Positions 1 through 7,911 are shown, counted from the first letter of the stretch. The stretch is 64,000 nt of DNA from MGBC114844 sp910585855 (GCA_965646165.1 CBFFYP010000006.1:22028-86027); one strand, 5' to 3'. Program-made: numbers and translations. Notes: a model not told the origin generated them from the letters alone.

Positions 1-1
1 T

Positions 2-517
2 ATGCCAGAAGTAGGAATTGTTATGGGAAGTGATTCAGACTTGCCCGTGATGTGTAAGGCCTGTGAGATTTTAGATAAACTGGGAATCAGTTATGATGTA
101 ACCGTAATATCTGCTCACAGAATGCCGGATATATTTTTTCATTATGCAAAAACTGCAGAGAGCAGAGGATTTAAGGTGATTATTGCAGGTGCTGGAGGAG
201 CAGCGCATCTTCCCGGAATGGCAGCAGCGATTTTCCCGCTGCCTGTAATCGGTGTTCCGATTTATACAAAATCTTTAAGTGGAGTAGATTCTTTGTATTC
301 GATTGTACAGATGCCATCAGGGATTCCGGTTGCTACAGTTGCCATCAATGGAGCTTTGAATGCCGGTCTGCTGGCAGCAGAAATTTTGGCTACTTCAAAT
401 CCAGAACTGTTAGATAAGGTAAAAGAGTATAAAGACGGATTAAAAGACAGTGTTGTGGCAAAAAAGGAAAAGATAGAAGAAATTGGTTATAGTGAATATT
501 TAAAACAAATGACATAA
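2..517 (+). CDS. purE: 5-(carboxyamino)imidazole ribonucleotide mutase
   Basis: Cytosolic class I PurE converts N5-CAIR to 4-carboxy-AIR in de novo purine synthesis. The 171-residue product is full length for the family. It begins at the second base of the window with the typical N-terminal GIVMGSDSDLPVM motif that binds substrate phosphate. It also carries SAHRMPD and the glycine/alanine-rich GAGGAAHLPGM loop found in the active site. The ribosome site lies outside the window, so the start is accepted from protein length and motif position only. It is the first visible gene of a purM-purN-purD run and probably belongs to the same pur operon, although 174 bases separate it from purM. The identification is secure. 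Confidence 0.97.
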   Translation: MPEVGIVMGSDSDLPVMCKACEILDKLGISYDVTVISAHRMPDIFFHYAKTAESRGFKVIIAGAGGAAHLPGMAAAIFPLPVIGVPIYTKSLSGVDSLYSIVQMPSGIPVATVAINGALNAGLLAAEILATSNPELLDKVKEYKDGLKDSVVAKKEKIEEIGYSEYLKQMT

Positions 518-691
518 TAAAGTTTGGTAAAAAATATTTTTGAGCGGTGTTTTGTTATATAAGTTAGGAAATATTCTTATCAATATTATTAGGAAAAAAT
601 ATAACTGTTTTAGATGGAATTAATAAAAAAATATGTTACAATTATCTTATAAAAAAGCAGTCAGACAAAAAAGGACTCGGGAGGAAAAAAG

Positions 692-1717
692 ATGGACTAT
701 AAAAATGCAGGAGTAGATATTGAAGCAGGTTATAAGGCAGTGGAATTGATGAAAAAGCATGTACAGGGAACGATGCGTCCAGAGGTATTAGGAGGGATTG
801 GCGGTTTTTCTGGTGCTTTTTCTTTAGAGAAATTTAAGGAAATGGAAAAGCCGATTTTGGTTTCTGGAACAGATGGGGTAGGAACAAAATTAAAAGTAGC
901 ATTTTTATTGAATCAGCATCATACGATTGGCATTGATTGTGTTGCTATGTGTGTCAATGATATTGCCTGTGCAGGCGGAGAACCTTTATTTTTCTTAGAC
1001 TATATTGCCTGTGGAAGAAATGAACCGGAAAAGATTGCTACGATTGTAAGCGGTGTAGCAGAGGGATGTAAAATGGCAGGGGCTGCTTTAATCGGAGGCG
1101 AAACTGCAGAGATGCCGGGTTTTTATCCGGTGGATGAATATGATTTGGCTGGATTTGCCGTTGGTATTGTAGATGAAAAGAATTTGATTACCGGAAAGCA
1201 GTTAAAGGCTGGAGACTGTTTAATTGGAATTGCGTCTTCTGGAATACATAGCAATGGATACTCTTTAGTTCGAAAAGTCTTTTCTATGACAGAAACAGCT
1301 TTAAATATTTATTATGATTCACTTGGCATGACATTGGGCGAGGCTTTGCTGATACCGACAAAAATTTATGTAAAAGCCCTGAACAGCGTAAAAGAAGCAG
1401 GTGTGACAATTAAGGGATGCAGTCATATTACCGGAGGCGGATTCTATGAAAATATTCCTCGTATGCTGCCGGATGGAGTTTGCGCAGTGGTAAGAAAAAA
1501 GAGTTATCAAGTACCGCCGATTTTTGAAATGCTTTCGAAAGACGGGGATATAAGAGAAGAGATGATGTACAATACTTTTAATATGGGAGTCGGAATGGTG
1601 CTTGGGGTTGCACAAGAAGATGCAGATCGAACGATTGCAGCAGTTCAGGCAGCGGGAGAACAGGCTTTTGTATTAGGACAGATTGAGTTGGGAGAAAAAG
1701 GAGTTATCTTATGCTAA
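692..1717 (+). CDS. purM: Phosphoribosylformylglycinamidine cyclo-ligase (AIR synthetase)
   Basis: PurM closes the imidazole ring, turning FGAM into AIR with ATP in the cytosol. The 341-residue length is normal. Recognisable features are the N-terminal AGVDIEAGYKAVELMKKH segment, SGTDGVGTKLKVAF in the ATP-binding region, and GGETAEMPGFY followed by HSNGYSLVR and CSHITGGGFYENIPRML. A strong GGGAGGAAAAAAG ribosome site precedes the ATG. Its 3' end overlaps purN by 7 bases, which suggests translational coupling. The 174-base gap before it holds no gene; a TACAAT around 637-642 could be a -10 box but has no convincing -35. No purine riboswitch was recognised there. Confidence 0.97.
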   Translation: MDYKNAGVDIEAGYKAVELMKKHVQGTMRPEVLGGIGGFSGAFSLEKFKEMEKPILVSGTDGVGTKLKVAFLLNQHHTIGIDCVAMCVNDIACAGGEPLFFLDYIACGRNEPEKIATIVSGVAEGCKMAGAALIGGETAEMPGFYPVDEYDLAGFAVGIVDEKNLITGKQLKAGDCLIGIASSGIHSNGYSLVRKVFSMTETALNIYYDSLGMTLGEALLIPTKIYVKALNSVKEAGVTIKGCSHITGGGFYENIPRMLPDGVCAVVRKKSYQVPPIFEMLSKDGDIREEMMYNTFNMGVGMVLGVAQEDADRTIAAVQAAGEQAFVLGQIELGEKGVILC

Positions 1718-2322
1718 AAATATGTGTATTAGTTTCTGGAGGCGGTACAAATCTTCAGGCTATCATTGACGGCATTTCCAATAAAACCATTACTAATGCA
1801 GAAATTGTCGGGGTAATCAGCAACAATCGGAATGCGTTTGCACTAGAGAGAGCAAAAAAACATGGTATTTTTTCTGTTTGTGTATCTCCAAAGGACTATG
1901 AAAACCGGGAATTATTTTATCAGGCACTGATGAAAGCAGTGGATGAAAGAGAGCCGGATTTCATTGTACTGGCTGGTTTTTTGGTAGCGATTCCTGCGCC
2001 GATGGTGGAAAAATATCGGAGGCGTATGATCAATATTCATCCATCTTTGATTCCATCTTTTTGCGGAACAGGATATTATGGATTAAAAGTACATGAGGCA
2101 GCACTTGCCCGTGGAGTGAAAGTAACCGGAGCTACTGTGCATTTTGTAGACGAAGGAACGGATACCGGAGAGATAATTCTGCAAAAAGCAGTAGAAGTAC
2201 AGCAAGGAGATACGCCAGAGGTGCTGCAGCGGCGTGTGATGGAAGAAGCAGAATGGAAGATTCTTCCACAGGCAATTGAGATGGCAGCAAACGGAACATT
2301 AAAGATAGGAGAAGAAAGATGA
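1711..2322 (+). CDS. purN: Phosphoribosylglycinamide formyltransferase
   Basis: PurN transfers a formyl group from 10-formyl-tetrahydrofolate to GAR, the third purine step. The 203-residue protein starts with VLVSGGGTNLQAIIDGI, the phosphate-binding loop of the family. It has the catalytic Asn-His pair in INIHPSLIPSF and the catalytic Asp region in VDEGTDTGEII. It overlaps the end of purM by 7 bases and the start of purD by 4 bases (ATGA), a tight operon arrangement. The order purE-purM-purN-purD matches Firmicutes pur operons, with other pur genes presumably upstream of the window. Confidence 0.97.
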   Translation: MLKICVLVSGGGTNLQAIIDGISNKTITNAEIVGVISNNRNAFALERAKKHGIFSVCVSPKDYENRELFYQALMKAVDEREPDFIVLAGFLVAIPAPMVEKYRRRMINIHPSLIPSFCGTGYYGLKVHEAALARGVKVTGATVHFVDEGTDTGEIILQKAVEVQQGDTPEVLQRRVMEEAEWKILPQAIEMAANGTLKIGEER

Positions 2323-3596
2323 AAATTTTAATTGTCGGAAGCGGCGGAAGAGAACATGCGATTGCTTGGAAGATTGCACAGAGCAAAAAAGCAGAAAAGA
2401 TTTACTGTGCACCCGGAAATGCAGGAATTGCAGAGTATGCAGAATGTGTCAGTATCGGCGCAATGGAATTTGATAAATTAGTAGCTTTTGCAAAAGAAAA
2501 ACAGATTGATTTGACTGTAATCGGAATGGATGATCCGCTGGTAGGCGGGATTGTGGATCTGTTTGAAGCAGAGGGACTGCGTGTATTTGGCCCTAGAAAA
2601 AATGCAGCTATTTTAGAGGGTTCAAAGGCATTTTCAAAAGAACTGATGAAAAAATATCAGATTCCTACTGCTGATTATGAAATTTTTGACTCAGCAGATG
2701 CCGCTTTGACCTATTTAGAAACAGCGTCATTTCCGATTGTACTAAAGGCAGATGGATTGGCTTTGGGAAAAGGTGTTTTAATTTGTAATAATTTAGAAGA
2801 AGCAAGAGCTGGAGTAAAAACCATTATGCTGGATAAGCAGTTTGGGGCAGCGGGAAATCGTTTGGTAATTGAGGAGTTTATAACCGGTCCTGAAGTTTCG
2901 GTTCTTTCTTTTGTAGATGGAAATACCATTCGGATTATGACATCGGCACAGGATCATAAAAGAGCAAAAGACGGCGATCGAGGGTTAAATACTGGAGGAA
3001 TGGGAACGTTTTCACCAAGTCCGTTTTATACAGAGGAAGTGGATGCATTTTGCAGAAAGTATATTTATCAGCCTACTGTAGATGCAATGAAAGCAGAAGG
3101 GCGAGTATTTCAGGGAATTATTTTCTTTGGGCTGATGCTGACAGAAAAAGGTCCTAGAGTATTGGAGTATAATGCTCGTTTTGGAGATCCAGAAGCACAG
3201 GTAGTACTTCCTAGAATGAAAAATGATATTATAGAGGTAATGGAAGCTTGTATAGATGGAAAACTTTCTGAGATAGAGCTGGAATTTGAGGAAAATGCGG
3301 CGGTTTGTGTGGTACTTGCTTCTGATGGATATCCAGAGAAATATCAAAAAGGATTTGTAATAGATGGATTGGAAAAGATAAAAGAGAAGGAAGGATATTA
3401 TGCTTTTCATGCTGGGACAAAGTTTGATTCGGATGGAAAAATTTTGACAAATGGAGGGCGAGTATTGGGGGTTACGGCAAAAGGGGAAGATTTGAAAATG
3501 GCTCGTTCTAATGCATATCAGGCTGTGGAGTGGATAACATTTGAAAATAAATACTTTCGGCATGATATTGGAAAAGCGATTGATGAAACTAATTGA
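2319..3596 (+). CDS. purD: Phosphoribosylamine-glycine ligase (GARS)
   Basis: PurD joins glycine to phosphoribosylamine using ATP, the second step of the pathway. The 425-residue protein has the N-terminal ILIVGSGGREHAIAWK motif, an ATP-grasp domain with VLKADGLALGKGV, and the family signature NTGGMGTFSPSPF in the middle. YNARFGDPEAQVVLPR, near residues 285-300, carries metal and substrate ligands. It starts inside the purN stop (ATGA overlap) and is the last gene of the visible pur run. The sequence after it is gene-free for 1.6 kb, and no clear terminator hairpin directly follows the stop. The call is secure. Confidence 0.97.
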   Translation: MKILIVGSGGREHAIAWKIAQSKKAEKIYCAPGNAGIAEYAECVSIGAMEFDKLVAFAKEKQIDLTVIGMDDPLVGGIVDLFEAEGLRVFGPRKNAAILEGSKAFSKELMKKYQIPTADYEIFDSADAALTYLETASFPIVLKADGLALGKGVLICNNLEEARAGVKTIMLDKQFGAAGNRLVIEEFITGPEVSVLSFVDGNTIRIMTSAQDHKRAKDGDRGLNTGGMGTFSPSPFYTEEVDAFCRKYIYQPTVDAMKAEGRVFQGIIFFGLMLTEKGPRVLEYNARFGDPEAQVVLPRMKNDIIEVMEACIDGKLSEIELEFEENAAVCVVLASDGYPEKYQKGFVIDGLEKIKEKEGYYAFHAGTKFDSDGKILTNGGRVLGVTAKGEDLKMARSNAYQAVEWITFENKYFRHDIGKAIDETN

Positions 3597-3630
3597 TTGT
3601 AATTCTTTTTAATTTTACTAGAATTTAGTA

Positions 3631-3660
3631 GGATTTCGCAGAGTATACCACTCTATGAAA
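3631..3660 (+). repeat. Left terminal inverted repeat
   Basis: This 30-base sequence is the reverse complement of 5111-5141 apart from a one-base indel in a T run. It contains the small palindrome AGAGTATACCACTCT (arms AGAGT and ACTCT). It begins 34 bases after the purD stop codon. Confidence 0.85.
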
Positions 3661-3667
3661 ATAGATT

Positions 3668-3694
3668 TTGAGTCGATTCTCTGTTTGATATAAT
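3668..3694 (+). promoter_or_regulatory. Promoter-like sequence reading into element A1
   Basis: TTGAGT at 3668-3673 and TATAAT at 3689-3694 are separated by 15 bases, just inside the left inverted repeat and reading toward A1. The -10 is perfect, but the -35 is imperfect and the spacer is short. It could drive a non-coding transcript through A1. This is a weak call. Confidence 0.35.
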
Positions 3695-3749
3695 AGCTGT
3701 TCTGGTAGGATTTGTCAAGAGTGAATTAATTTTTTTGTGAGAAGTGGAG

Positions 3750-4100
3750 GGGACGCTGGATTTTGGTTCTCCTGTTGGTCTGCTGTTCCGCTCTTCGGGA
3801 AGTAAGAAATTCTAAGACTTCTGCCCTTTTGCGCATCCAACCGACCGAACCGGTGCGCAATTCGCCCTTATTTCGACCGAAACATAACTAGCATAAGGAA
3901 CGATTTTCTCCACGATAAGAAGTTGCTTTCCTTTTATACGGGCTAAACACGCACCTTTTTTTTCACACCCTGCATGGAAGCAGGATGTGAAAAAAATCCT
4001 GTGTATTTCAGCAGAAGTCAAAGAATTTCTAACTTCCCTACAAAGTCACTGCAGCCCAACAGGAGAACCAAAATCCAGCTGTTTCTTGGCTTCTGAAAAG
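3750..4100 (+). repeat. Family A palindromic element, copy A1
   Basis: The element starts with GGACGCTGGA. Its left arm (3755-3778) is the exact 24-base reverse complement of the right arm (4056-4079). Between them lies the family core: CTGCTGTTCC, a conserved inner stem around TTCTAAGACTTCTGC paired with the CAGAAGTC...TTTCTAACTT side, a GCGCATCCAACCGACCGAACCGGTGCGC hairpin region (about 3830-3858), the GGGCTAAACACGC motif, and a terminator-like hairpin with CCTGCATGGAAGCAGG between T and A runs. It ends with TGTTTCTTGGC. No gene lies inside; short frames on the minus strand (3812-4021) are not conserved between copies. Confidence 0.8.
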
Positions 4101-4149
4101 TAAATGAAAGTGATATCATGTACTTTTAATATATGACGTTTCCTATTTT

Positions 4150-4390
4150 TTCCATTTAATTAAAGTCTGTTTCATATCCCAATATATATATATCAATTTT
4201 TTGCCAAATAATAGTATTTTTTCACTGTAATATGGAATAAAAGTTTCTTAGAATCTGTTTTATATTTCAATATATTAATTTTACAGCAACTTTTTTACGG
4301 AGTAACAGTATTCTTTTACTATAATACGAAATACAAATTCTTTAAATACCATGAAAAAAATACATGTAAAAAAATACGAAACAGGTTCTT
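4150..4390 (+). repeat. Imperfect A+T-rich direct repeat between A1 and A2
   Basis: Two diverged units of roughly 110 bases follow each other. Each runs from a CTGTTTCATATCCCAATATA-like start (about 4156 and 4254) through an ATAGTATTTTTTCACTGTAATA-like middle to a run ending near TTCTTTA. The similarity is visible by eye, with many substitutions. Function is unknown; it is the spacer between two convergent family A elements. Confidence 0.45.
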
Positions 4391-4559
4391 AGGGTTTTTA
4401 TAAATTTATAGATTTTTGGTAAAAATTTTATAATTTTTCTGACTAATACTATTTGTACAAGTTACTTATTTGTTACTTTTATTTACTAATTTCTCCTTTT
4501 AATTTCTAACTATTCTTGTATTTTCTAAAAAAATTTCCTGTTATATTTTTCTATTGGCT

Positions 4560-4900
4560 TTCTACTAACAGCTAGATTCCGTTTGTTGGTTTGTGCTGCA
4601 GCGACTTTGGAGAAAAGTTAGAAAGTCTTAGGATTCTGTTCGAAAATCTAGGATTTTTTGCGTTTCCTGCTTTCATGCAGGGAACGCAAAAAAAGGTGCG
4701 TGTTTAGCCCGTATTTTTAAAAAAGAGATAGATTGTGGTCGAGAAAATCCTTCCTTACATCAGTTACATTCTGTCTGCGACACGGGCGAATTGCGCACCG
4801 GTTCGTCCGGTTGGATGAACAAAAATCAGAATCCTTAGACTTTCTTACTTTTTGGAAACCGGAGCAGCAGAGCAAATCAACAAACGGAATCTGGCGTCCA
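4560..4900 (-). repeat. Family A palindromic element, copy A2 (reverse orientation)
   Basis: The element lies opposite to A1, so it ends on the + strand with CTGGCGTCC, the complement of the family start. Arms at 4574-4600 and 4866-4892 are complementary with a few mismatches or G-T pairs, and their sequence differs from A1. The core contains the terminator-like hairpin with CCTGCTTTCATGCAGG, AAAAAAGGTGCGTGTTTAGCCCG, and GGGCGAATTGCGCACCGG followed by GTCCGGTTGGATGAAC. With A1 it forms a convergent pair. Confidence 0.75.
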
Positions 4901-4965
4901 CTTTACGAAAAATAATCGGCAGCAATTAAAAAAACGATCCTGAAATTCAGAAAAAATAAACCGTC

Positions 4966-5008
4966 AAATTTACCGTCAAAAAGATTTTTTGCTGGTAAAT
5001 TTTTTTTA
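4966..5008 (+). terminator. Hairpin with T-run, terminator-like
   Basis: AAATTTACC at 4966-4974 pairs with GGTAAATTT at 4994-5002 and is followed by a T run to 5008. It lies between element A2 and the right inverted repeat. It could stop transcription coming from the A1/A2 region before the TnpB-like gene. The stem is A+T-rich, so the call is moderate. Confidence 0.45.
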
Positions 5009-5110
5009 TTCCCTGGAAGGGTTTTGATAAAAAATAAATCTGAAATATCAGCCGTCAAATTTCTGGTCAAATCGTTTAAAAATCTTTTATTTTTCTGCGA
5101 AAATTTTTTA

Positions 5111-5141
5111 TTTCATAGAGTGGTATACTCTGCGAAAATCC
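5111..5141 (-). repeat. Right terminal inverted repeat overlapping a promoter
   Basis: This is the reverse complement of 3631-3660 with a one-base indel, and includes the palindrome AGAGTGGTATACTCT at 5117-5131. A perfect TATAAT -10 box at 5142-5147 directly abuts it, so the palindrome covers where the -35 region of the downstream TnpB-like gene would be. That placement is operator-like. Confidence 0.8.
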
Positions 5142-5190
5142 TATAATAAAGTAGGAAATATATTGTTATTTGAATGAAGAGGGAGGAATA

Positions 5191-6492
5191 TTGGAAGGTT
5201 CTATTACAATTACATATCAATTAAGGCTTTATCATAGGCATCAGGATTGGTTGATGCAGACTAGACAGCTTTATAATCGGGTGGTTTGGCATTATTATCA
5301 GATCTTGATGAAAGAATCGAACCTTTTAGAGAATAGCAATTTTCTTTTGCTTCGGATATTGGAGGAAAAGAGTATAGGGACAAAAGAGATGAGGAAAAAA
5401 GGAGAAGAGCCTCTTTGGAAATGGGAGGATTTGCCTAAAATTCCTATGTATTTTCGGCGGGCTGCGATTAATACGGCGATTGGAATGGCTCGAAGTTTAG
5501 CAGGAGGAAGTGCCTCTCAAGCAAAGGGAGTGGATTGTTCGCCGGTGTTTTATAAGGGAATGTATCGGGAATTTGGAGAAGATTCGATTCAATTAAAGTT
5601 GTACAATGGGAAAAAGTGGGTATGGGTGACTTATCCTTATACGGGACGTTCTATTCCAAAGGAAGGAAAACGATTATCTCCTACTTTAAAAGTGGAAAAG
5701 GGAGGGGCGTATTTGCATGTTCCAGTGGAATTGGCAGTAGGAGATATGCGGACAGTAAGAGAGCGAATGGAACAGGAATCTTTGATTTGTGCAGTAGCTG
5801 TTCCAGATAGTGATTGTCTAGCGGTCTGCGCTTTGATGAATCGGGATGGGTTGTTGATGGATTTTCGTTTTATAAGGGGCGGAAGGGCAAGAGAAGCACA
5901 GCGAAGGAAAATTTTGAAACGATTAGAGAAAAGCAAAAAAAGTCGGAATGGTTTTGGTAAAAGTCGAAGTTTGGAACAAAATAGAGGAGAAGGGAAAGGG
6001 AGAGAAAATGCACTTCTTTATCAGAGATTGGAACAGATTAATCAGTACTATGCTCATAAAATTAGTCGGGAGATTTTGAATTACTGTAAGGAAAAGCGGG
6101 TCAAGGTTCTTGTTGTTCCCAATTATGAGTATACAATTTCTTTTACAAAATATGCTTATCTTTCTACTAATTCTTTTCGCTGGCAGGGGAGAGTGATTCT
6201 TCGGAATTTAAAGTATAAGGCATTTCGGGAAGGGATTGTTGTAACGGCGATACGTCCTTATCATATTTCAGATCGCTGCAGTGAATGTGGGGAACAAATT
6301 CAGCGGTATAATGAGGGGCATAAAGCGAGTCGGAATTATTATGGAGGACAGTTATTTTTTTGTCCGAATGGGCATCGGGGAAATGCAGCATTGAATACTG
6401 CAAAAAATATTGGGAGATATTTCCTCAGACAATTTCAGGAAAACAGACTTTGTTCTGGTGAAAGAGAAGAAAGTTGTTTGAATGAAATTTGA
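5191..6492 (+). CDS. Nuclease-dead TnpB-family protein (TldR-like)
   Basis: This 433-residue protein (TTG start after GGGAGGA; a second TTG at 5170 is possible) has the TnpB/IS605 OrfB layout: N-terminal TYQLRLYHRHQDWL, a helical Arg/Lys-rich middle, and a C-terminal RuvC domain with zinc-ribbon cysteines C363, C366 and C391. Active TnpB has Asp, Glu, Asp in three RuvC motifs. Here motif I reads ICAVAVPDSDCLAVC with Ala203 at the Asp position. Motif II reads VLVVPNYEY with Pro310 at the Glu position. Motif III reads GNAALNTAKNIG with Ala400 at the Asp position. The fold is kept but cleavage should be lost. No TnpA transposase is adjacent. TldR proteins, nuclease-dead TnpB homologues that repress transcription with a guide RNA, are the closest known parallel. 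The regulatory role here is inferred. Confidence 0.85.
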   Translation: MEGSITITYQLRLYHRHQDWLMQTRQLYNRVVWHYYQILMKESNLLENSNFLLLRILEEKSIGTKEMRKKGEEPLWKWEDLPKIPMYFRRAAINTAIGMARSLAGGSASQAKGVDCSPVFYKGMYREFGEDSIQLKLYNGKKWVWVTYPYTGRSIPKEGKRLSPTLKVEKGGAYLHVPVELAVGDMRTVRERMEQESLICAVAVPDSDCLAVCALMNRDGLLMDFRFIRGGRAREAQRRKILKRLEKSKKSRNGFGKSRSLEQNRGEGKGRENALLYQRLEQINQYYAHKISREILNYCKEKRVKVLVVPNYEYTISFTKYAYLSTNSFRWQGRVILRNLKYKAFREGIVVTAIRPYHISDRCSECGEQIQRYNEGHKASRNYYGGQLFFCPNGHRGNAALNTAKNIGRYFLRQFQENRLCSGEREESCLNEI

Positions 6493-6504
6493 ATGAGCGG
6501 AAAT

Positions 6505-6670
6505 AAAAATGCTGGAAACAGCGAAAAGATATCGGTGACAACATCGGTATTTTGGGTACAGCACCGCCTGTTTCTGCTGCTGCCTTTTTGTTGATGAATT
6601 TTGTTGATAAAAAAGGAAGAAGCACAAGCGAAGAAAAGACAAAAAGATTGTCTTAGTTGTGCTGCGAGGT
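6505..6670 (+). ncRNA. Structured non-coding stretch after the TnpB-like gene (candidate guide RNA)
   Basis: The 216-base gap between the TnpB-like stop and the next gene can form clear hairpins. GGAAACAGCG (6514-6523) faces CGCCTGTTTC (6565-6574) with one bulge. AGCACAA (6621-6627) pairs with TTGTGCT (6657-6663), enclosing AAGACAA (6636-6642) paired with TTGTCTT (6648-6654) around a 5-base loop. No T run follows, so it is not a standard terminator. TnpB and TldR guide RNAs are usually encoded at or just after the 3' end of the gene, which fits this position. It could instead be a leader of the downstream operon. Confidence 0.45.
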
Positions 6671-6708
6671 ATAAAAAAAGATTCGTATAAAAGAGGATTC
6701 AAAAGATT

Positions 6709-7911
6709 ATGGAAGGGGAAAGGATAAAACGGGCATTATTGATAACAACTGTCAGTGGATTTGTACCGCAGTTTGAGCAGAGTAATGTTGCTATTTTACA
6801 GGAAATGGGATATGAAATTCATTATGCCAGCAATTTTCATCATCCCCATTATGGTTTGGATAATCAGCGATTGAAAGGAAGCGGGATTTTTTGTCATCAA
6901 ATTGATTTTGTGCGTTCTCCTTTTCAGGTGGCGGCAAATAAAAGGGCATATCTTCAATTACTTGCATTATTAAAAAATGAGTCGTTTGATTTGATTCATT
7001 GTCATACGCCGATGGGAGGGGTGCTGGGACGGCTGGCAGCAAAATATAGTCAAAAACGGGAGAAACAAAGGGCATATGTCTGTTATACTGCACATGGATT
7101 TCATTTCTTTCGTGGTGCTCCTTTGAGAAACTGGTTATTTTATTATCCGATTGAGCGTTGGCTGGCTCATTATACCGATTGTTTGATTACGGTAAATAGG
7201 GAAGATTATCAGTTGGCGAAAACATTTCGGCTGCGGAAACGAAAAGGAATAGCGGGGAGAGTAGAAAGAGTTAATGGGGTAGGAATTGAGGTTGGGGATT
7301 ATCAGAAGCTGTCTGGAGTGGAAAATGAAATAAAAAAACAGAAAATCGCATGGATAAGGAAAAAATTAGGAATAGAGGAATCGATGCTGTTTTTTCTTTC
7401 GGTTGGAGAGTTAAATTCTAATAAAAATCATAAGATTGTGATACAGGCATTGGCAAAGAGTAGAGCCAATATTTTTTATGCGATATGTGGAGAAGGAGAT
7501 TCCCGCCTTTTGCTGCAGCGGATGATTCAGCGGTATCATTTGGAAAATCGAGTGAAATTATTGGGGTATCGGGAGGATATTTTGGAATTATTAAGGGCGG
7601 CGGACGTCTTTGTATTTCCTTCTTTACGGGAAGGGTTATCTCTTTCTTTGCAGGAAGCGATGGCAAGCGGTTTGCCTGTGATTGCTTCGGATATTCGAGG
7701 AAATCGGGAATTGATAAAAGAAGGAAAAGGCGGATGGTTAGTAAAGCCAAAAGATAAAAAGGGATGGATACAGGCAATAGAGGGATTACATAAGGCGGAT
7801 TTGATTCAAATGGGAAAATATAATGCATCTTGCATAAAAAAGTATGACAAAGCGATTGTTACAAAGCAGATGAGAGCGATTTATCGTTTTTTTAGAGGAG
7901 ATTACAGTTAG
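6709..7911 (+). CDS. Family 4 glycosyltransferase
   Basis: This 400-residue GT-B fold, GT4-type protein has an N-terminal acceptor domain (FDLIHCHTPMGGVLGRLAA) and a C-terminal donor-binding domain with FLSVGELNSNKNH, LLGYREDILELLRAADVFV and FPSLREGLSLSLQEAMASG. In the last, the E-x7-E donor motif is recognisable. It resembles capsule/exopolysaccharide glycosyltransferases of the WcaA/EpsD kind. It would act on lipid-linked sugar intermediates at the inner face of the membrane. It is the first gene of the polysaccharide locus and lies 29 bases before an ABC exporter permease. The sugar specificity cannot be read from sequence. Confidence 0.88.
   Translation: MEGERIKRALLITTVSGFVPQFEQSNVAILQEMGYEIHYASNFHHPHYGLDNQRLKGSGIFCHQIDFVRSPFQVAANKRAYLQLLALLKNESFDLIHCHTPMGGVLGRLAAKYSQKREKQRAYVCYTAHGFHFFRGAPLRNWLFYYPIERWLAHYTDCLITVNREDYQLAKTFRLRKRKGIAGRVERVNGVGIEVGDYQKLSGVENEIKKQKIAWIRKKLGIEESMLFFLSVGELNSNKNHKIVIQALAKSRANIFYAICGEGDSRLLLQRMIQRYHLENRVKLLGYREDILELLRAADVFVFPSLREGLSLSLQEAMASGLPVIASDIRGNRELIKEGKGGWLVKPKDKKGWIQAIEGLHKADLIQMGKYNASCIKKYDKAIVTKQMRAIYRFFRGDYS

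Larger units (their letters stand above)
3631..5141. mobile_element. Gene-free 1.5-kb block bounded by terminal inverted repeats
   Basis: The block lies between purD and the TnpB-like gene and contains no credible reading frame. It is bounded by a near-identical inverted repeat of about 30 bases (3631-3660 and 5111-5141, one-base indel). It holds two family A palindromic elements facing each other (A1 at 3750-4100, A2 at 4560-4900), separated by a very A+T-rich spacer with an imperfect direct repeat. A promoter-like TTGAGT-N15-TATAAT at 3668-3694 points inward. The inverted ends suggest a non-autonomous mobile unit (MITE-like) or a maintained structural unit. No transposase is encoded inside and no target-site duplication was clear. 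Confidence 0.6.

Noticed and set aside
518..691. Purine riboswitch between purE and purM
   Set aside because: No conserved purine aptamer loops were found; only A+T-rich sequence and a possible -10 box.
1319..1615. Minus-strand open frames within purM, purD, mutS and other strong genes
   Set aside because: They lie opposite secure genes, lack ribosome sites, and have amino acid composition typical of antisense frames.
3812..4021. Open frame on the minus strand inside A1, and similar frames at 4733-4915 and 36248-36526
   Set aside because: They lie in the conserved core of family A elements, but other copies have stops and frameshifts at the same places, so conservation is of nucleotide structure rather than protein.
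5170..6492. TnpB-like gene as an active IS605/IS607 transposon
   Set aside because: No tnpA is present, no IS605-type left and right ends were recognised, and the three catalytic positions are changed.
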